64,000 nt of DNA from NCBI GenBank assembly GCA_023078555.1, contig CM041201.1, positions 8,734,672 to 8,798,671 on the forward strand. Direction: 5' to 3'. Shown one piece after another: positions 13,301 through 28,649 of this stretch. The position numbers and the translations under genes were made by a program. The notes beneath the pieces were generated by a model. It worked only from the letters and a program-made list of their open reading frames with translations. It made no database searches and was not told the DNA's origin. The DNA is from Ulva prolifera. Lineage: Eukaryota; Chlorophyta; Ulvophyceae; Ulvales; Ulvaceae. Positions within the stretch are counted from its first letter, which is position 1, and each line of letters opens with the position of its first letter.

Positions 13301-16223
13301 GGCGCAGGACACATCCTGAGCTTTTGGAGTTGACGTCTGCATGTCTGTGTAGGCATGGCGACGCCTCCTCGGGCAACACAATGACACAGTACAGGCCGCA
13401 CCGAGCGAACAGCCAGCGATTCCTTCTGTTCATCAGCTCACAGATTCGAGCGCCTTCGCCTCCTCGCCCGTCCCGACGGCCACCCCAAACTCAGCCAATC
13501 CATACAGCACCCCACAGCCCTGCTTGGGAACGCCTCCGCCGAACAGAGGCAGCCAGCGCAGCACTCTCCTTGGAAGTCACCGGCTGTCCAGCACAGGCCC
13601 ATCGACCCAGGGCGCATCTCCGCATCGCACCCGGATCACATCAGACACTGCAAAGTCGCATCGCAGCATGGACAGCGTGCCAGCGTCTGAGATCCAGTGG
13701 CTCCTGCAGGCGATGGGGTCAGCCCTGGCACCAGCTGACTTGGGACCTCCAGTCACCCCAGATGGAACACGAGCCCCTGTGAGCACCTTTGCGAGCCCGG
13801 TGACGCCTGTGCGTGGGAACGAGGGCCGTGGGGCGACCGGGGGGAGCAGCACTGGGGGCTCTCGGCTGCAGAATGGGGCCATGCCGGCGCCGTCACACAA
13901 CGGCACTGCAGCTGATGCTGGGCTTGTAGATCGTCAAGACTCCGCAGCGCCTTCCAAGGGACTGCATGTCGCAGTTGAAGACGTACTAGGGTGGGACGAG
14001 GAGCAGCAGGAGGTGTCAGACCGTCGCTGCGAAGAACTGCTGATGACAATTCTTCAAGAATCCGCCAAGGTGGATGCTGATGTGGAGGTGCGCACACTAA
14101 AGCCGTCCGACCTGTGCCTGCGAACGTCGTGAATGTATCTGATGTAAGCAGAAGAGCACTGTTTTGTTGCTTGTTTGGACCGAGGTGGGCACCGGGGGGG
14201 GGGGGGGTCGGGGGATTATCATGCGGCTTAACATGCAGCATGTGACCCTGGAGATCTGCAGATGTCAGCGCCACAACACGACATTGTAAGTGAAATGGCT
14301 AGACTGACATGTGTTGAAGTAAATGCAGTGGGTGTACACCTAGTTTAGCCTGCTGGTCTGCCTTGTTGATGCTCGGTACACTGGTTAGCACGTTCGATGC
14401 GGGACTTTGTGTGATTGCAGATCCATGAATGCATGCAGGGAACGATGGGTGAGGTTCTGGTCCGGTTCTGGAGGTTTCAGATGTTCCTGCCGCGGCCCGT
14501 GTCTTCCGTCCACAGGCTACGACGGAACCACATGCCGAAGGCGGCCATCGAGAACCTTGTGCGCAGCATCCGCGTCACTGCACGCATCCTTTGGGCTCTG
14601 CACATGACACTCCGCCAAGGGTTCACAAGGTGCACCTCCCGCCACCTCGCACTTGCTCGGCTTCGGCACCTGTACCACCGGTTTCAACCAGCCAGCGGTG
14701 CCAGGCCCAATACTCGCCGTGTGCTAGTGGGAGGGTCCTTGTGCTCTGTCTCGATGTGCTTTCTGATTCAAGGTGCAGACACACTTGCATCATCATGGGG
14801 GAACGCTTCATGTCTGCTGCGATGCTGTTTTGGGCTTGTGCGCAATCAAAATACCACACGAGGAACGGCTGGACGGGCTCCCCCGCTCCGGCCTCAAGGC
14901 CAGGCAGAGGCTGTTGCGATCGCGATCACTACATGTGGCATGACCGCCCTGTGTTACCATGCAGGGATATGGTTGTGCTCCTCAAGGGCACCTACCCAGC
15001 GGCCCTGCTGTCAGACCTGCGCCACTTCTCGATTGCGGCGCTGTACGACGTCGTTGGCGCCTTCCCGGAGCGGTTTGTGGCCACGACGCCCCCCAACGTG
15101 CCGCAGGAGAATCTGCGCCGCTTCATCTCGAACGTCGAGGCCTTGGTGACGATCAGCCGCAACAACGTTGCAGCTGGCGCAGAAGACCTGTTCTCGCGGA
15201 CGCCTCTCCCAGTCACGCCCTTGAAAGGTCTTTCGATGCCTTCGCTGCCGTCTCTACAGCCCAGCCCACGTACGCCTCGTCTCTCCCCACTCCGGCTCAC
15301 AATCGGGCGTTTGACACTAACGTCCTCCGCAGTGGCCTGACAATGCGCCAGACAGAGCATCATGGATGACAAAGACTGAGCTCGAGCTGTGTATGTCTGG
15401 TCGGTTGTTCACAGCTGCAGCAAAGGTGTCATGAGCATGTTGCAGAGAGCATTCCCGGCTGTGCAGCTGCATGCAGCTGCTTTATTTGAGAGGCTCTACT
15501 AGACATGGAAGGTCGAGCCAAGTCCGCAAATGCATAGTCTGACACGTGACGCGGTACGAGAGCTCAGTGTGACATATGTGTGCCATGTGTGCAGCCTACG
15601 CTGCGGCGTCGCCCGCTGCTGGCCCTGTCGCTGAGAGTGCCCTCAGCCCCAGCCGGCGCGTGATGAGCCGCTCCGACTCCAATGCATGCGAGCAGCCCAC
15701 CCCCAGCCCTGCGCGGCCCACCCACGCTGCAGCAATACGTGCCTCGAATGACAGCCTTGGCAGCACTGCCAACACTATGCCGCATTCTTTGCGTAACCCG
15801 GCGGGGTCATCTGACAACGGCACGTTTGGCCTGGACGGTGAGGCAGAGGGCGCCGCACACACCGCGGCCGTGCGGAAATGGGCTGCCAGGCTTCCGTTTG
15901 CCGCCATGTTTGGGAGCGTCCATGGCCGGAGCACGCTGGACGGGTCGCTGCACAGGCGTGTGTCTAAGGTGTCGCAGCTGTCATGGGAGCCGGGGCGCCG
16001 GCAGGACAGCGGCGGCCCGCGCTGGACGCGCGCTCTCATGTTTCCATCGACGGTGGAGGGCTTCCTGGCGCGGGTGCGCTGGCAGGCCTTCCAGCAGGAC
16101 GTGACGCAGCTGGCGGAACAGATGATGCGCCTACACCAGACCGCAAAAAACGTGCTACTGCATCTACCGGGGCCGGAGGGGGTGGCAGACCCCACGGTTG
16201 TGCCAGATGCAGACCTCTGGTGA
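10307..16223 (+). CDS. ALMT/FUSC-type membrane transporter with long disordered region
   Basis: Probably an organic-anion or aromatic-acid channel or transporter of the ALMT/FUSC superfamily. Exon 1 (10307-10414) reads MRKSLSVAAAATCAVAALYA. It joins in phase 0 to exon 2 (10528-10598), WAGITVVLIANPLLGGLAKT, the family's W..iTVV..P..G signature. Exon 3 (10731-about 10903) gives GSFMGAVVAMIGAYISMHGA and further helices. An exon near 11004-11585 adds YWRIALIRLAGIVLGVILAQ followed by a helical cytosolic part. Exons from about 11.8 to 13.9 kb encode Ser/Pro/Ala-rich disordered sequence. Ordered helical segments return at EDVLGWDEEQQEVSDRRCEE, ENLVRSIRVTARILWAL and HFSIAALYDVVGAFPERF. The final exon (about 15594-16223) contains TVEGFLARVRWQAFQQDVTQ and ends DADLW. 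Intron 2 appears to be GC-AG. Substrate unknown; several mid-gene joins are approximate. Confidence 0.72.
14194..14207. repeat. Poly-G tract of about 14
   Basis: A G run lies in an intron of the transporter gene, followed after TC by five more G. It belongs with the other long G tracts in the window. Confidence 0.9.
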
Positions 16224-17735
16224 AGCCTAGGTGAGGTGTGTGCATACATCGAGCAGCTGGCAGGTGGTGCGTGTGTTTTGACTCGGACACCCCTCTGGGT
16301 GGTAGGCGTGATGCCCGTACGTGTGGGTGAGGCATGATGCTCATGAGGTGACAGCCTGTTGCTGGGCTGCAATGGCTAGCTTGGGGCTCTATGCAGAGGT
16401 AGCTTCTAGGTGGTGTGCTGTCAACACCTGGGCGGCAGAGCATGACCGCGCCCAGACGGAGTGTGTGCGACGAAAGCTGGTTGGGACTGTCAGTCGTTTA
16501 GAGGATCATGAATGTTCAGAATTCTGTGGTCAGCTGTTAAGCTCGCAGGAGCAGCTCGTGCCCTGGCATCAGGCGGGGTTCTAGGTTTCCCCATGCCTCA
16601 CGTGTTTGTTCTTTGTGTCTTGCGGTGTGTAATGTATGGCGGCAGTGGTGCAGTATTCAGTTCCTGCGCGAGAGTGAGACATCATGGCCACGCTTGCATG
16701 ATGGACCATTTACCTGACTCCACACTGCCGACACGATGTTGCGAAGTATACATAGCAAAATCTGCACGCTTGCCGGATGCAGCAACATGCCACGACTGAC
16801 TCGTCTCAAAAGTGTTGAGGGGCCGCGTCGGCGAGTGACGCGTGTACATGTCGTGCGGGCATGTGACAGCCATGTGACACACTTGTCTCATGAAGCGACT
16901 GGTATACCAATGTCGGCACATAGCCTCGGTACTGTACTTTATGGCGTTGCCGGGCGTTGCCCGGGAGCCCTTGGGCTTGTCGCTGATACAAATGCAGAAG
17001 TGACTTGAGTTCAATAGTCTTGCGCTGATCATCCTTGTATCTGAATTGACTGGCCCATATCCAATACATCTCGATACTTCGAAATTGGCTGGACTGTGCG
17101 TGGTGTCTGTACCAGATTCACAGATTTGCGATGGACCAGAAAAAGTGCAAAATGTCACTCCCCATGCATGCGGTGCGCCGCGATGCATACAGGACGCCCA
17201 GGCCGCGAATTACTCTGACCGTTTAGATACCCATTGCAGTGTCACGTTCAGCAGTGTGTGGACAGAAATGTTGCTTAGCCCACAGTCAAATTCCTCTCTG
17301 TTGCCTTGGCGTCTTTGACAATCGCTCCCGATCCTCGTCAGATTCTCGTTGTGTGCAGCCTCATTCATTTCGCGGACAGCACTCTCAACTCGAGCCAAAC
17401 CTTCACCATAGATTGCATCTGGAAACAGTCTCATCCCCTGTGACTTGCCGCCATAGGAATGGTCGCGCTTCAAAACTAGGAAGCTCGCGTGACATGCCGG
17501 ACAAGGATAGACAACCATTTTACTGTCCTTTCCCAGGTGAGTATTGCTGTATATTTGCATTGTGCTTGAGCGTGATGCCTGAGTGATCGCCGGGAAAAGT
17601 TATTGATGTTCAACACCGATTGGTGCAGGATGCAAACGGAAGTTTGCCAGTCTTTGGAGACTGAAAGTACACTATCGGGCTCCACCCAATGAGCGTGGCT
17701 CAGGAAAGGAGAGGGGACACGGCGTAGAGCTGCCT
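16224..17735. other. Intergenic; one uncharacterised minus ORF
   Basis: Between two plus-strand genes the only protein-like frame is on the minus strand at 17560-17210. It begins MVVYPCPACHASFLVLKRDH and continues ARVESAVREMNEAAHNENL. It has a CPAC pair but no second metal-binding pair, and no family was recognised. It may be an exon of a short minus-strand gene or chance. Nothing is supported in the rest. Confidence 0.3.
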
Positions 17736-19621
17736 ATGTGTCCCGCCTGTGGCGAGTCGTTGCAGCCTAAGACCCATCATAATCGGTGCCGAGCTGGACG
17801 CACATCACAGCCCGCAAAAAGCGCAATGAAGCACCGAAGTAAAGGAAGTCGAACTGCTCATGCAAGCGCAAGCGCCAAACGGCGCGTCTGCAAGGAAGAA
17901 CCTCAGTCGGACGCGATGGACTCGACGCCGGACGCGATCGGCGTTACCACAGCATTGACCGAGAATGTCAAACCACTGCCGTCCAGAAACACTTCTGCTT
18001 GTGCAGCATTGGAGTTTCTAGACGATATCCCGCAAACCGCTTTCCTGGTGCGGCGCTACCTGCACAAGTTGCCGTTCCGACACCACAGTGCCAGTCCTGT
18101 ATGTCAGTGTCCGCACCAGCACATCGATGCCCAATTGAATTTCTAAGATCCCCAGTGCGTCCTGCTTGCCAAAATGCTTTCGGATTTTCTCTGACAGATC
18201 ACTGTTACAGATGCCTGAAGTTCTGACATCTCCAGACGGCATTTCAGGGCAACCAGATGTGCGATACCTCACATATGCTATCAATCATACTGCCGGTCGT
18301 GCAGATACGTGACAGTTTTCGATATTATGGAGCTGTTATTGCAGTTGGTGCAAGGTCTGCCCTTCGATCTGCATGATGCCCTGCAGCAGGCACCGCTTAT
18401 CGATGGTATGTATGAGAGTGGACCATCGTCCACTCACGAAGTCAACATTTCCGATACTGATGAAGCAGCTACCAACGCATTCTCATTGCAGTCGGACCCT
18501 GCCCGAAATTTGTCAGCACAGGGTGCAGCGCAAGTACTCTACACCATTGCACGGGCTGAGACAGACCCGATGGGCGCAACTGGCTCAGATAGCGGAGTAC
18601 TCGGGGCCTCACAACCACACTTCACGCTTTCCCCCCTCTCCGCAACAACCGATGGTGCTGATGACATCATGCGTGCTGATTGTGACGGGCTAGACACGGA
18701 TCTCCTCACAGCCTCTAGCGCACCCCCTCAGCATCCGGACCTGCATGTATCAGATTCAGCATCGGCTGTGCGCCCTGACTGCACTGCGGATGGGGTCCCT
18801 GTAAATTCGATCATGGGTGGAGCAGTGCCAATGATGGTCCCTTGGGGCAGCCTCCAAGCGCCAGCAGGCATGCAGATGCTGCAGGCTGGCCCCAACGGCC
18901 TTGTTCCCGTTTCACATGGGACACAGATTTTCTTCCCGGTACAGTCACGGGCCATGGATGGAGGCAGCTGCAGGAACATGGCAGTGGACACAAGCAATGG
19001 CGGCTACAGCTTGGTCGTCCCACCTGAGCTAATGACACAGCAACTGGTATTTGCTGCTGATGACATGCTGCAATGCGTGGATGCGGACGGCCAACCGATG
19101 GGGATGCCAGTGCTGCAGATGGCCGAGTCTCCCGCCATGCAAGGCTTCATGCACGTGGCACAACCGCAAGGACAGGGCGGGTGTGTGCTCCCTGTGCCTG
19201 TCTTGCTCCTTGTTCTCTGTGCAGAGCTGTGTCCAGGGGCGGCAGTGTTGTGGAGGTTTACCTGGTGCATGTGACTGCAGTGCTGATGCTGAATCTGTTT
19301 ACAGGATCCCACAGGAGCAGTTCTTGGCTGCAATTCGCAATACTTGCGCAACGGAGGTGTCTGCGACGTCATAGCCTGTGACGGCAAGCGGGTAAGCTTG
19401 GGAGGGGTGAGTGAGTGAGAAGCTGCTTGGTTCCAGTTGAGGGACTTCGTGGCAGTGCCGCATGCCTGGGCGACGCAGGTCTGCCGGTTGCAGGTGGCCG
19501 CTCCAATTACCCGCGTGTACTGTATAGCATTGATTCGAGTGCTGATGCCAGCAGTGAGTTGTACTGTACGAGTTTCCAAGAAGTGTGCAATTGCGGCGCG
19601 CCTCTGGAGGTCAGAAGCTGA
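17736..19621 (+). CDS. Unrecognised protein with Cys/His-rich N terminus
   Basis: Exon 1 (17736 to about 18094) begins MCPACGESLQPKTHHNRC, a CxxC...HxxxC pattern that could bind one zinc. A Lys/Arg-rich stretch follows (KHRSKGSRTAHASASAKRR, a possible nuclear signal), and the exon ends before a GTATGT donor. A second open block from about 18303 has a helical start, FDIMELLLQLVQGLPFDLHD. It becomes acidic and Gln/Met-rich, with GMQMLQAGPNGLVPVSHGTQ and PPELMTQQLVFAADDMLQC. A further exon near 19305-19390 reads DPTGAVLGCNSQYLRNGGVC. The composition suggests a nuclear or transcription-related protein, but no family was recognised and no function is assigned. The 3' end is uncertain: two frames end at 19621 and 19709. 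Confidence 0.45.
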
Positions 19622-19629
19622 TGGTGTTT

Positions 19630-20013
19630 TTAATGAAAACACTGACCTCCAGATGGTGGCGCAACCCAGTTATCCATCCAGTTTGAAGAGAAGTACGCGG
19701 CGAAGGTAGCTAGCCAATCGTGTTTGGCCCAGCTCCGACATGCACTTTGGTTTGTTGCCTCATGGAGTGCCCTCCACTCAGTAGCGATAGTGAGATGTCC
19801 CGCTCTCACAGTACGCTTCCAGAGATTCAGAAAACCAGTGTGATCTCGGTGAGTAAAGATGGCGTGTAACAAACACACATTGAAGAATTTGTGTACATTC
19901 CACACATGGTGAACGGTTGAAGCTATTGTATCAAATTTCGGTGCGACCAACACCAACAAGAAGACCCCAAAAATTTGCAATGCATGATGTACAAGAACAT
20001 GATTCAGCTGCAA
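19630..20013 (-). CDS. Possible small single-exon ORF (127 aa)
   Basis: This uninterrupted frame lies just downstream of the AAA ATPase stop codon on the same strand. It starts MQLNHVLVHHALQIFGVFLL with a hydrophobic N-terminal segment and is Trp/His-rich later. No family was recognised. It may simply be the 3' untranslated region of the ATPase gene. Confidence 0.2.
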   Translation of the reverse strand: MQLNHVLVHHALQIFGVFLLVLVAPKFDTIASTVHHVWNVHKFFNVCLLHAIFTHRDHTGFLNLWKRTVRAGHLTIATEWRALHEATNQSACRSWAKHDWLATFAAYFSSNWMDNWVAPPSGGQCFH

Positions 20014-20040
20014 CGTGCAGCAGTCACTGGGACTGAAACG

Positions 20041-22647
<2,607 letters not shown>

Positions 22648-24264
22648 CTAACATTGCCACGGGCTCCTTACACAGTGCCCTAGGCCAGTCTGATCGCTGT
22701 GAGTACTAGATGGATCTTCAGGCGAATCTTTCATCGGATCTTCACAGGAAGAGGTGAGCCCGGCGCTGCCTGAGAAATTCGCTGAGCAGTCATTTTCATT
22801 GCGATCTTTCCACCCTCTGGATATCAATTCTGATTTGATTATCTCACTTTTCAAGTTCGCCTGCAAATAACCTTCCTTGTTGAGTGGGTCTAAAAGCCTG
22901 CAGAGTGACTGAACTTGATGTGTGTAATGATGCGATGACACAGACTAAGGACCGCGAACAGACCCGGTGAACCATTTACAATCTATGCTGATACCTCTTC
23001 AGGCCAGCAACATAATACATACATGATTCAGCAAGTCTGGGCCTCTCGAATCTGTTGTTACCGGACTCACAGATTTTTCTCACGTGCAGCGCCATTGTCG
23101 CTGACAAAAGGTCACGAAATCCTCCGCAGGTCCATCGGCGTTCGCACTTCACGTGAGTCTACGTGTTTCAAGGATAGGTTGATGGTCTATGTCGGCAGCG
23201 CTGCGCAGGCTGCCTGTTTGCGCTCTCGAACAAGCGAACAACAGCAAGCATATCACTGTCACCGTGCACGGGAAGTGCAAATATCAAATAAACTTAGTGT
23301 ATGGCGTGCCTTGATGCCGAACTCTTTCGCCAAGTTTTGCAGTGAGCGCCTGCTGAAGCTTGCCAGGGCAGCGTCAGGCTCCATCGATATTCCTCAAGCC
23401 GACCGAAACACACGCATATGAGGGTCAAGCAGACTTGCGATGTCCGTAGAGTGCTGTCTAATTCTCGTTTTTGCACGAGATCGGCAATCGAGTGGTGCCA
23501 GAATGTAGACCGCAACGCGGAGCACCTGGTGCAACTATTACGTGCTCGTTGTCACCTCAGCATTCCGTCATGTGCATGCGCTCTGCAGCATCATGTTGCT
23601 GCAATTTGCCAAGGAGGGCATGCTGCATCGGGTTTTGTTGTCGAGCATGTGCCCTCAAGCCATGGCATCCAGTATATGCATGCAAGCACAGCTTTGCCAA
23701 GTACCGTTTCGGTGCCCGGGTGTGGACATGAAGCCGTCACCATTTTCCTTCAACGAGCCACCATAAACCAACGGCAACATTATCCTTCATCTACGCACCA
23801 GTCTGTGCATCTCGGCGCGGGACAGGCGAATCCAGACAATCAGAAAGTCGTTCTGTGGAGCTGCACAGCAGTCTGCTGGCCTCATCCCACACCAATATAG
23901 AACACCAGTGTTACAGTGAAGAGAAGCAGCTGCATCGTTAGACTGTGCTATCTGAGCAAGGAGCGTCGTGCAGGCATTCGCTTGCGGTCAGTACAACTGG
24001 CCCAGATGCGTCACACGGCATTTGCGACCGGCGTACGTCCTTCATCCGTCTTCCAGAACTGATCTAAAGTAGGCCTGTCTGCTGCTTTTCTGGTTCCCGG
24101 CTCTGCAAAATGTACCAGCCACGGTGCACTGTTTTCAACGAAGCGCCTTCTCAATGGCCGCGTGGCAGGTGTACAGACCCGTGGTACCTGCAGATCCGGC
24201 TGGTAGAGTCTGTCTTACCACAAGTGCTGCACGCGTACCAGCAAGCGCATTTTCATGAGAATGA
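22648..24264. other. Intergenic, divergent promoters
   Basis: This gap separates the minus-strand AAA ATPase from the plus-strand CLC gene, so it should hold both promoters. A minus-strand frame at 22941-22648 (SEIIKSELISRGWKDRNEND) could be an additional 5' exon of the ATPase gene, but no splice link was proved. Nothing else was seen. Confidence 0.4.
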
Positions 24265-26785
24265 TTGGTAAATGCAGCTGAATGCGTGAGTTTGCAGAGT
24301 CCAACATACAAAGTTGCGCAAACATCAGCGGCGTCAACGCTGCATTTGAAGCAGCGCGCCAGCCGCTGCGTCCAGTGCAAAGTTTCAAATCGCCCCACAC
24401 AACAAAACAAGCCGTCTTCACCGACAATTGAGGCAGATGAGGGTGCCGGAAAGACTGCAACCGACGCCATCCCAGCGTCCGCCAGTGTCGACATCTTGCA
24501 GACTGTGGATGGCGATGAACCAGTTGTCGACGAAGTTGCAGTGGACGAAGCAGTGGTGTTGCTTCTTGCAACAGCGACTGGTCTTGCCACAGGGTTGGGG
24601 GTTGTGCTGTTCAACGATCTAGTCCACCTAATTCAGGACCACATTGTTTGGACCAGCACCCCTCGCTTGGCGGCCTTTGGCTCCAACGGCCTGTACAGGT
24701 ATCCAAGTTTCTCCCCATGGCAAAGCCTTTTGTTGCCACCTGTTGTAGGTGGTGTTGTAGTTGCTGCCCTGCGTGGCATGGCAGGGGGATTTACGGCAGA
24801 TCCACCTGCTGTCACACCTGCTCCACGTGACACACCTCCCGCCGTCGTGAAGAATGGATCACAGCCGGCGTCAAACACGAGCGATGCTCCGCACAGCACG
24901 TCCCTGTCAGCCGAGACTGCAGCGCTGAATGCACTGGTCACCACAAGCGATGACAGCGCTCAGTCAAGACCACAAAAGACCACAGGCGCACCCCTTCAAT
25001 CCCTTGAGGTCGCAATCCCTGGCCGCTTCCCCCGCCTCAGCCAATCGCTCAGTAGCGGCACCGTCGCGATCACCGACGCTCCCCTGCACAGCCTCAAAGG
25101 AGTGCTGCGTAGGCGGGGGCTGCAGTACACGTTCCGGCCGTACATCAAGCTGGTAGCCTCCGCCATCACACTCGGCTCTGGCGCATCCATGGGCCCAGAA
25201 GGTCCCAGCGTTGAACTGGGCAAGGCCACAGCAGAGCGCATCAAGTGTGCCGCACGGGAGCAGGTGTGCCCCTGTGTCCACAATTCAAGATGCATTGGCA
25301 GCATGCATGTGATTCACTGCAGCACCCTCACAGCTGCATTTTCGTCACAACAGCCTTCACGCACATTGTACGCCTGACGTACACATTTGTCTGCAGCGAG
25401 CGAACGTGGCGACAGACCTGCTCGCCGCCGGTGCCGGTGCCGGTGTGGCTGCAGGGTTCGGCGCCCCGATGTCCGGGGTGATCTTCGCAGTCGAGACGGT
25501 GCTGCTCGCGCCAACGCGGCCTGCGGCTCCCGCCACTGCTCCCAGCAACGATGTCGCAGAGGACAGCGGGGTCCTCGTAGCCACAGTGCTCGTCGCATGC
25601 GTCACGGCGGCCGTCGTGTCGCAGGCGGGGCTCGGTCTGGAGCCCGCGTTCCATGTGCCCGCGGAGGCGCCGCTATTGGTGCAGGAGCTGCCGCTGTGCG
25701 TGCTGCTGGGCCTGATGTGCGGCACCGCTTCGGCGGGATTTGGCGCGGCAGTCGAGAACTCCGAGCGGTCGTTCGCTCGCCTGCGGCAGTGGGGCGTGCC
25801 GCCGTGGCTAATGCCCGCGGCTGGGGGGCTCGCGTGCGGCTCGCTGGCACTGCTGTTCCCAGAGATCACATACCAGGTGCGCGGCCGCGCACCCCGCATG
25901 CCGTAAGCAGCTGAGCGTCCCTTCCAGCACGTGCACCATTGCACTACATTACGCGTAACTCGCCGAGGCAGCACACCTTGGTTGCCACAACTGTGGTGTT
26001 GCAATGCCGCGTTGTGTGCATGCATATTTGTGTGTGAGAAGTAGGAGCTTGGGGTGAGGCCTGTGTCGTGTGTAGGGGTTCGACAATCTAAATGCGCTCC
26101 TGCAACTGGAGGATTCGAGTGCCAGCGCGTACTCCGCGAGCGGCCTGGCCGCGCTCGTGATTGTGAAGATTGCCGCAACCGCGGTCTGCCGTGGCTCTGG
26201 CCTCGTGGGGGGAGTCTACGCACCAGCACTGTTCATGGGTGCGTCTTAGGTTTCGCGCGCATGCAAATCGTCACTGTAAACCATTTGAGTATCCGCACAG
26301 CACGCTTGCCAGTTCCACATGTGTTGGGCCTGTACAGGTGGCTCACTGTACAACTCCCCCGCAGCGTCCTGGCACTCGGGGGTGGCTGCATGGCAGGGGC
26401 ACTGTCAGATGTAGGGAACAGGTGCCATGACTGTGGCAAATGTGCCTTCAGGACTGCAGACTAAGAAACGTTCTTGTGCGTAGGGGCTGCGCTGGGGTGC
26501 TCGTTCTGGCTCTTTGCGGACGGGGCGGTGGAAGCTGTTGCTGCTGGAGTGCCCACGACAGGCATGTGGTCGTCCATGGCGGACATGCAGCTGTCTGGGG
26601 TAAACGGTTACGCACTTGTTGGGGCTGCCGCCATGCTGGCGGCATCGTGTCGCGTGCCGCTCACGAGCGTGCTGCTGCTGTTTGAGCTCACGAGGGACTA
26701 CACCCTGATCCTGCCCACGCTGTGCGCTGTGGGCTTTGCACGATGGGGTGGTGCAACGTGGATCCGGCTGCTGAGCAGCAAGTGA
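24265..26785 (+). CDS. CLC-family chloride channel/transporter, plant CLC-e/f type
   Basis: Anion channel or exchanger, probably in a plastid or endomembrane. Exon 1 (24265 to about 25263) opens with a Ser/Thr/Lys-rich, acid-poor leader, then the first helix LLLATATGLATGLGVVLFND. After a low-complexity insert comes the anion-filter motif GSGASMGPEGPSVELGKA with the gating Glu. Exon 2 (about 25398-25878) has GAGAGVAAGFGAPMSGVIFA then VE-T, the second filter motif. Exon 3 (about 26078-26239) has SGLVGGVYAPALFMG, the GxFxP region. Exon 4 (about 26481-26785) gives SCRVPLTSVLLLFELTRDY and stops soon after. The second acidic residue used for proton transfer in exchangers is Thr here. The CBS pair common in eukaryotic CLCs is absent from this model. 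Overall it resembles plant CLC-e and CLC-f. Confidence 0.9.
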
Positions 26786-28257
26786 TTTCGGGAACAGAAT
26801 GGCCGTCCTAGTTTGTAGAGGCTGTGGGTGTATTGCGGGAATTCCAGGATGTGTATATGAAGCTGATGGCATGTCAGGTGTAGCTGTAGTTAGTATGTGG
26901 TTGGAGATTGCTGAGACCGAGGTGCAATTCAAGCCACCTGATAATTTTCACTGCATTAGCTCAAGACGCTCGACATGCAGTGTTAGAAGCTGCATTTGTA
27001 AACGTAGAAATACTGCCTTTACTCCAGCAGTTCTCTGCCAGCTTCTGAACTGGCCACAAGGGCTCATATCGAGCTGCTGCGGAGACTGCAGTCGCACCCA
27101 ACCATGCCTCAGTACTGGCAAACAGTGGTGTCGCCTGCCTGCTAGCACCTCCAAACTGACCATGTGCCTCAGAAGTGGCGCGGTAGGCAGCACCCCTCAT
27201 GCCTCATCGATCGCACGTGTGTACTCAGGCAATGCACGTCTGTCCGCATGGGCATAGCTCGCCTTCACATCACCGGATCCCCCATGGCAGGTGCCTCAAG
27301 CGGCTCTTATGACAAGAGGCGGTGCAGTAAGCATGTCCTCAAGCACCTAATGGGCACACTCGAACTCTGCGCTGAGTGGCTGTGAGAGCCGCCGCCTGGT
27401 TTCTCATCGGACATTGGTGTACTCATGCCTCAGGGTCAACAAGACCAGGAGGCCAACTGTGAATGCGCGCAGCCACCGAAATCGATATATCCACCATCTC
27501 TCAATCTATATGCAGTGTCAGGCATAGGAATTTCGAGCAACATCGGTGTGACTTGTGGCCTGGGTCAGAAGCATGGAGTGCACCTATCCTGTTACCCGGG
27601 GTTGCGTAATAGCATGATGCGTTTGAGAACCATGAAAGAAGCAACAACAGAAGAACAAGTCAGGTGACCTGTAATATTGTCAACCTTCTATAGTATGTTC
27701 ACACAATCTTCGGTGCATTACATAAATTTTCAGCCTCAATATGATCACATAAGGCACTGTTACTTGAACTAGTGCAACCGTCACAACCCTTGGCAGGACT
27801 GCGCCACAGCATGCAATGACATTCGCATTCACAGCAGCAACGCCCTCGAGGCTGCCACCATGTTCTTTATCAGCTTGCTGTACATCTGAGGCCGGACATA
27901 AGGCAATTCATGCCTGCGACTCTACTGCTGAGCTTACGGGTATCCTCCAGTGTTCGGCCTGCTTGCGTTGATTGCAGGAATGCTTGGCGCACAGCAGTAG
28001 TCCCTCATCTTCCTCCACATGGCCAACTATTTGTTGTTGCATGGAACTGCTTGCAATTATGCGGGATGGAGTCACTGCCATCTTTTCGGGCAAATTGGGA
28101 TGCACTGAACGCACCACATGTTCGCTTGTGAGGGTTCAGAATGAGCAGCGGGTGGGGCCTTGCTACCATGGGCATTCACCTCGCCACTGCTGACCAGTTG
28201 CACAATCAACAATTGAAACTCCACCAGGACAATCACAGAAAAAAATGATCTTAATAG
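26786..28257. other. No confident gene
   Basis: Frames here are short. A plus-strand frame at 27910-28131 ends FVVAWNCLQLCGMESLPSF plus a short tail and looks somewhat protein-like, with an AG acceptor just upstream. It could be a 5' exon of the candidate at 28258-28527. No family was recognised. Confidence 0.3.
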
Positions 28258-28527
28258 GTGCACGGCGATCTGTGTCATCACGCAGATCGAGCAGCATATG
28301 CAGCGCCGTCACCAGCTGAAATTCTGCAATGGTCAAGTCTTCAACTTTGGTCTTTGTTAATTGGAGAGGTCATGCACAACACCACTCAAGTAAAATTTAC
28401 ACAACTGTTATTGCTCAGCGCTGAGATGCTTACGGATCTGGTTTTTGATGGCTGTGTTCCACGCACAGATCATTTGACAGACCACACGCTCTACAGCACA
28501 CATTGGTCGAAGCTGTATAGAATGTGA
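28258..28527 (+). CDS. Candidate exon of unknown gene
   Basis: A plus-strand frame contains PAEILQWSSLQLWSLLIGEV followed by TTQVKFTQLLLLSAEMLTDL and stops at 28527. The amphipathic helical pattern looks like protein, but no domain was recognised and neighbouring exons are not established. Confidence 0.25.
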   Translation: MHGDLCHHADRAAYAAPSPAEILQWSSLQLWSLLIGEVMHNTTQVKFTQLLLLSAEMLTDLVFDGCVPRTDHLTDHTLYSTHWSKLYRM

Positions 28528-28649
28528 GAATAGAATATACAATTCTCAGGTCCATACTCGCAGTTCTAGCTGAAACGAGGAATCCTGTGACAACAGGGCA
28601 TCTCATTGCTATACTGGTGCTTTAATCACGATCTCGTGCGTTTTGTTCC

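Noticed and set aside
15596-16372. 258-codon minus ORF
   Set aside because: It is the antisense shadow of the GC-rich last exon of the transporter gene, whose plus frame has a clear helical domain.
25357-26229. 290-codon minus ORF over the CLC gene
   Set aside because: Antisense to CLC exons 2 and 3, which carry unmistakable channel motifs on the plus strand.
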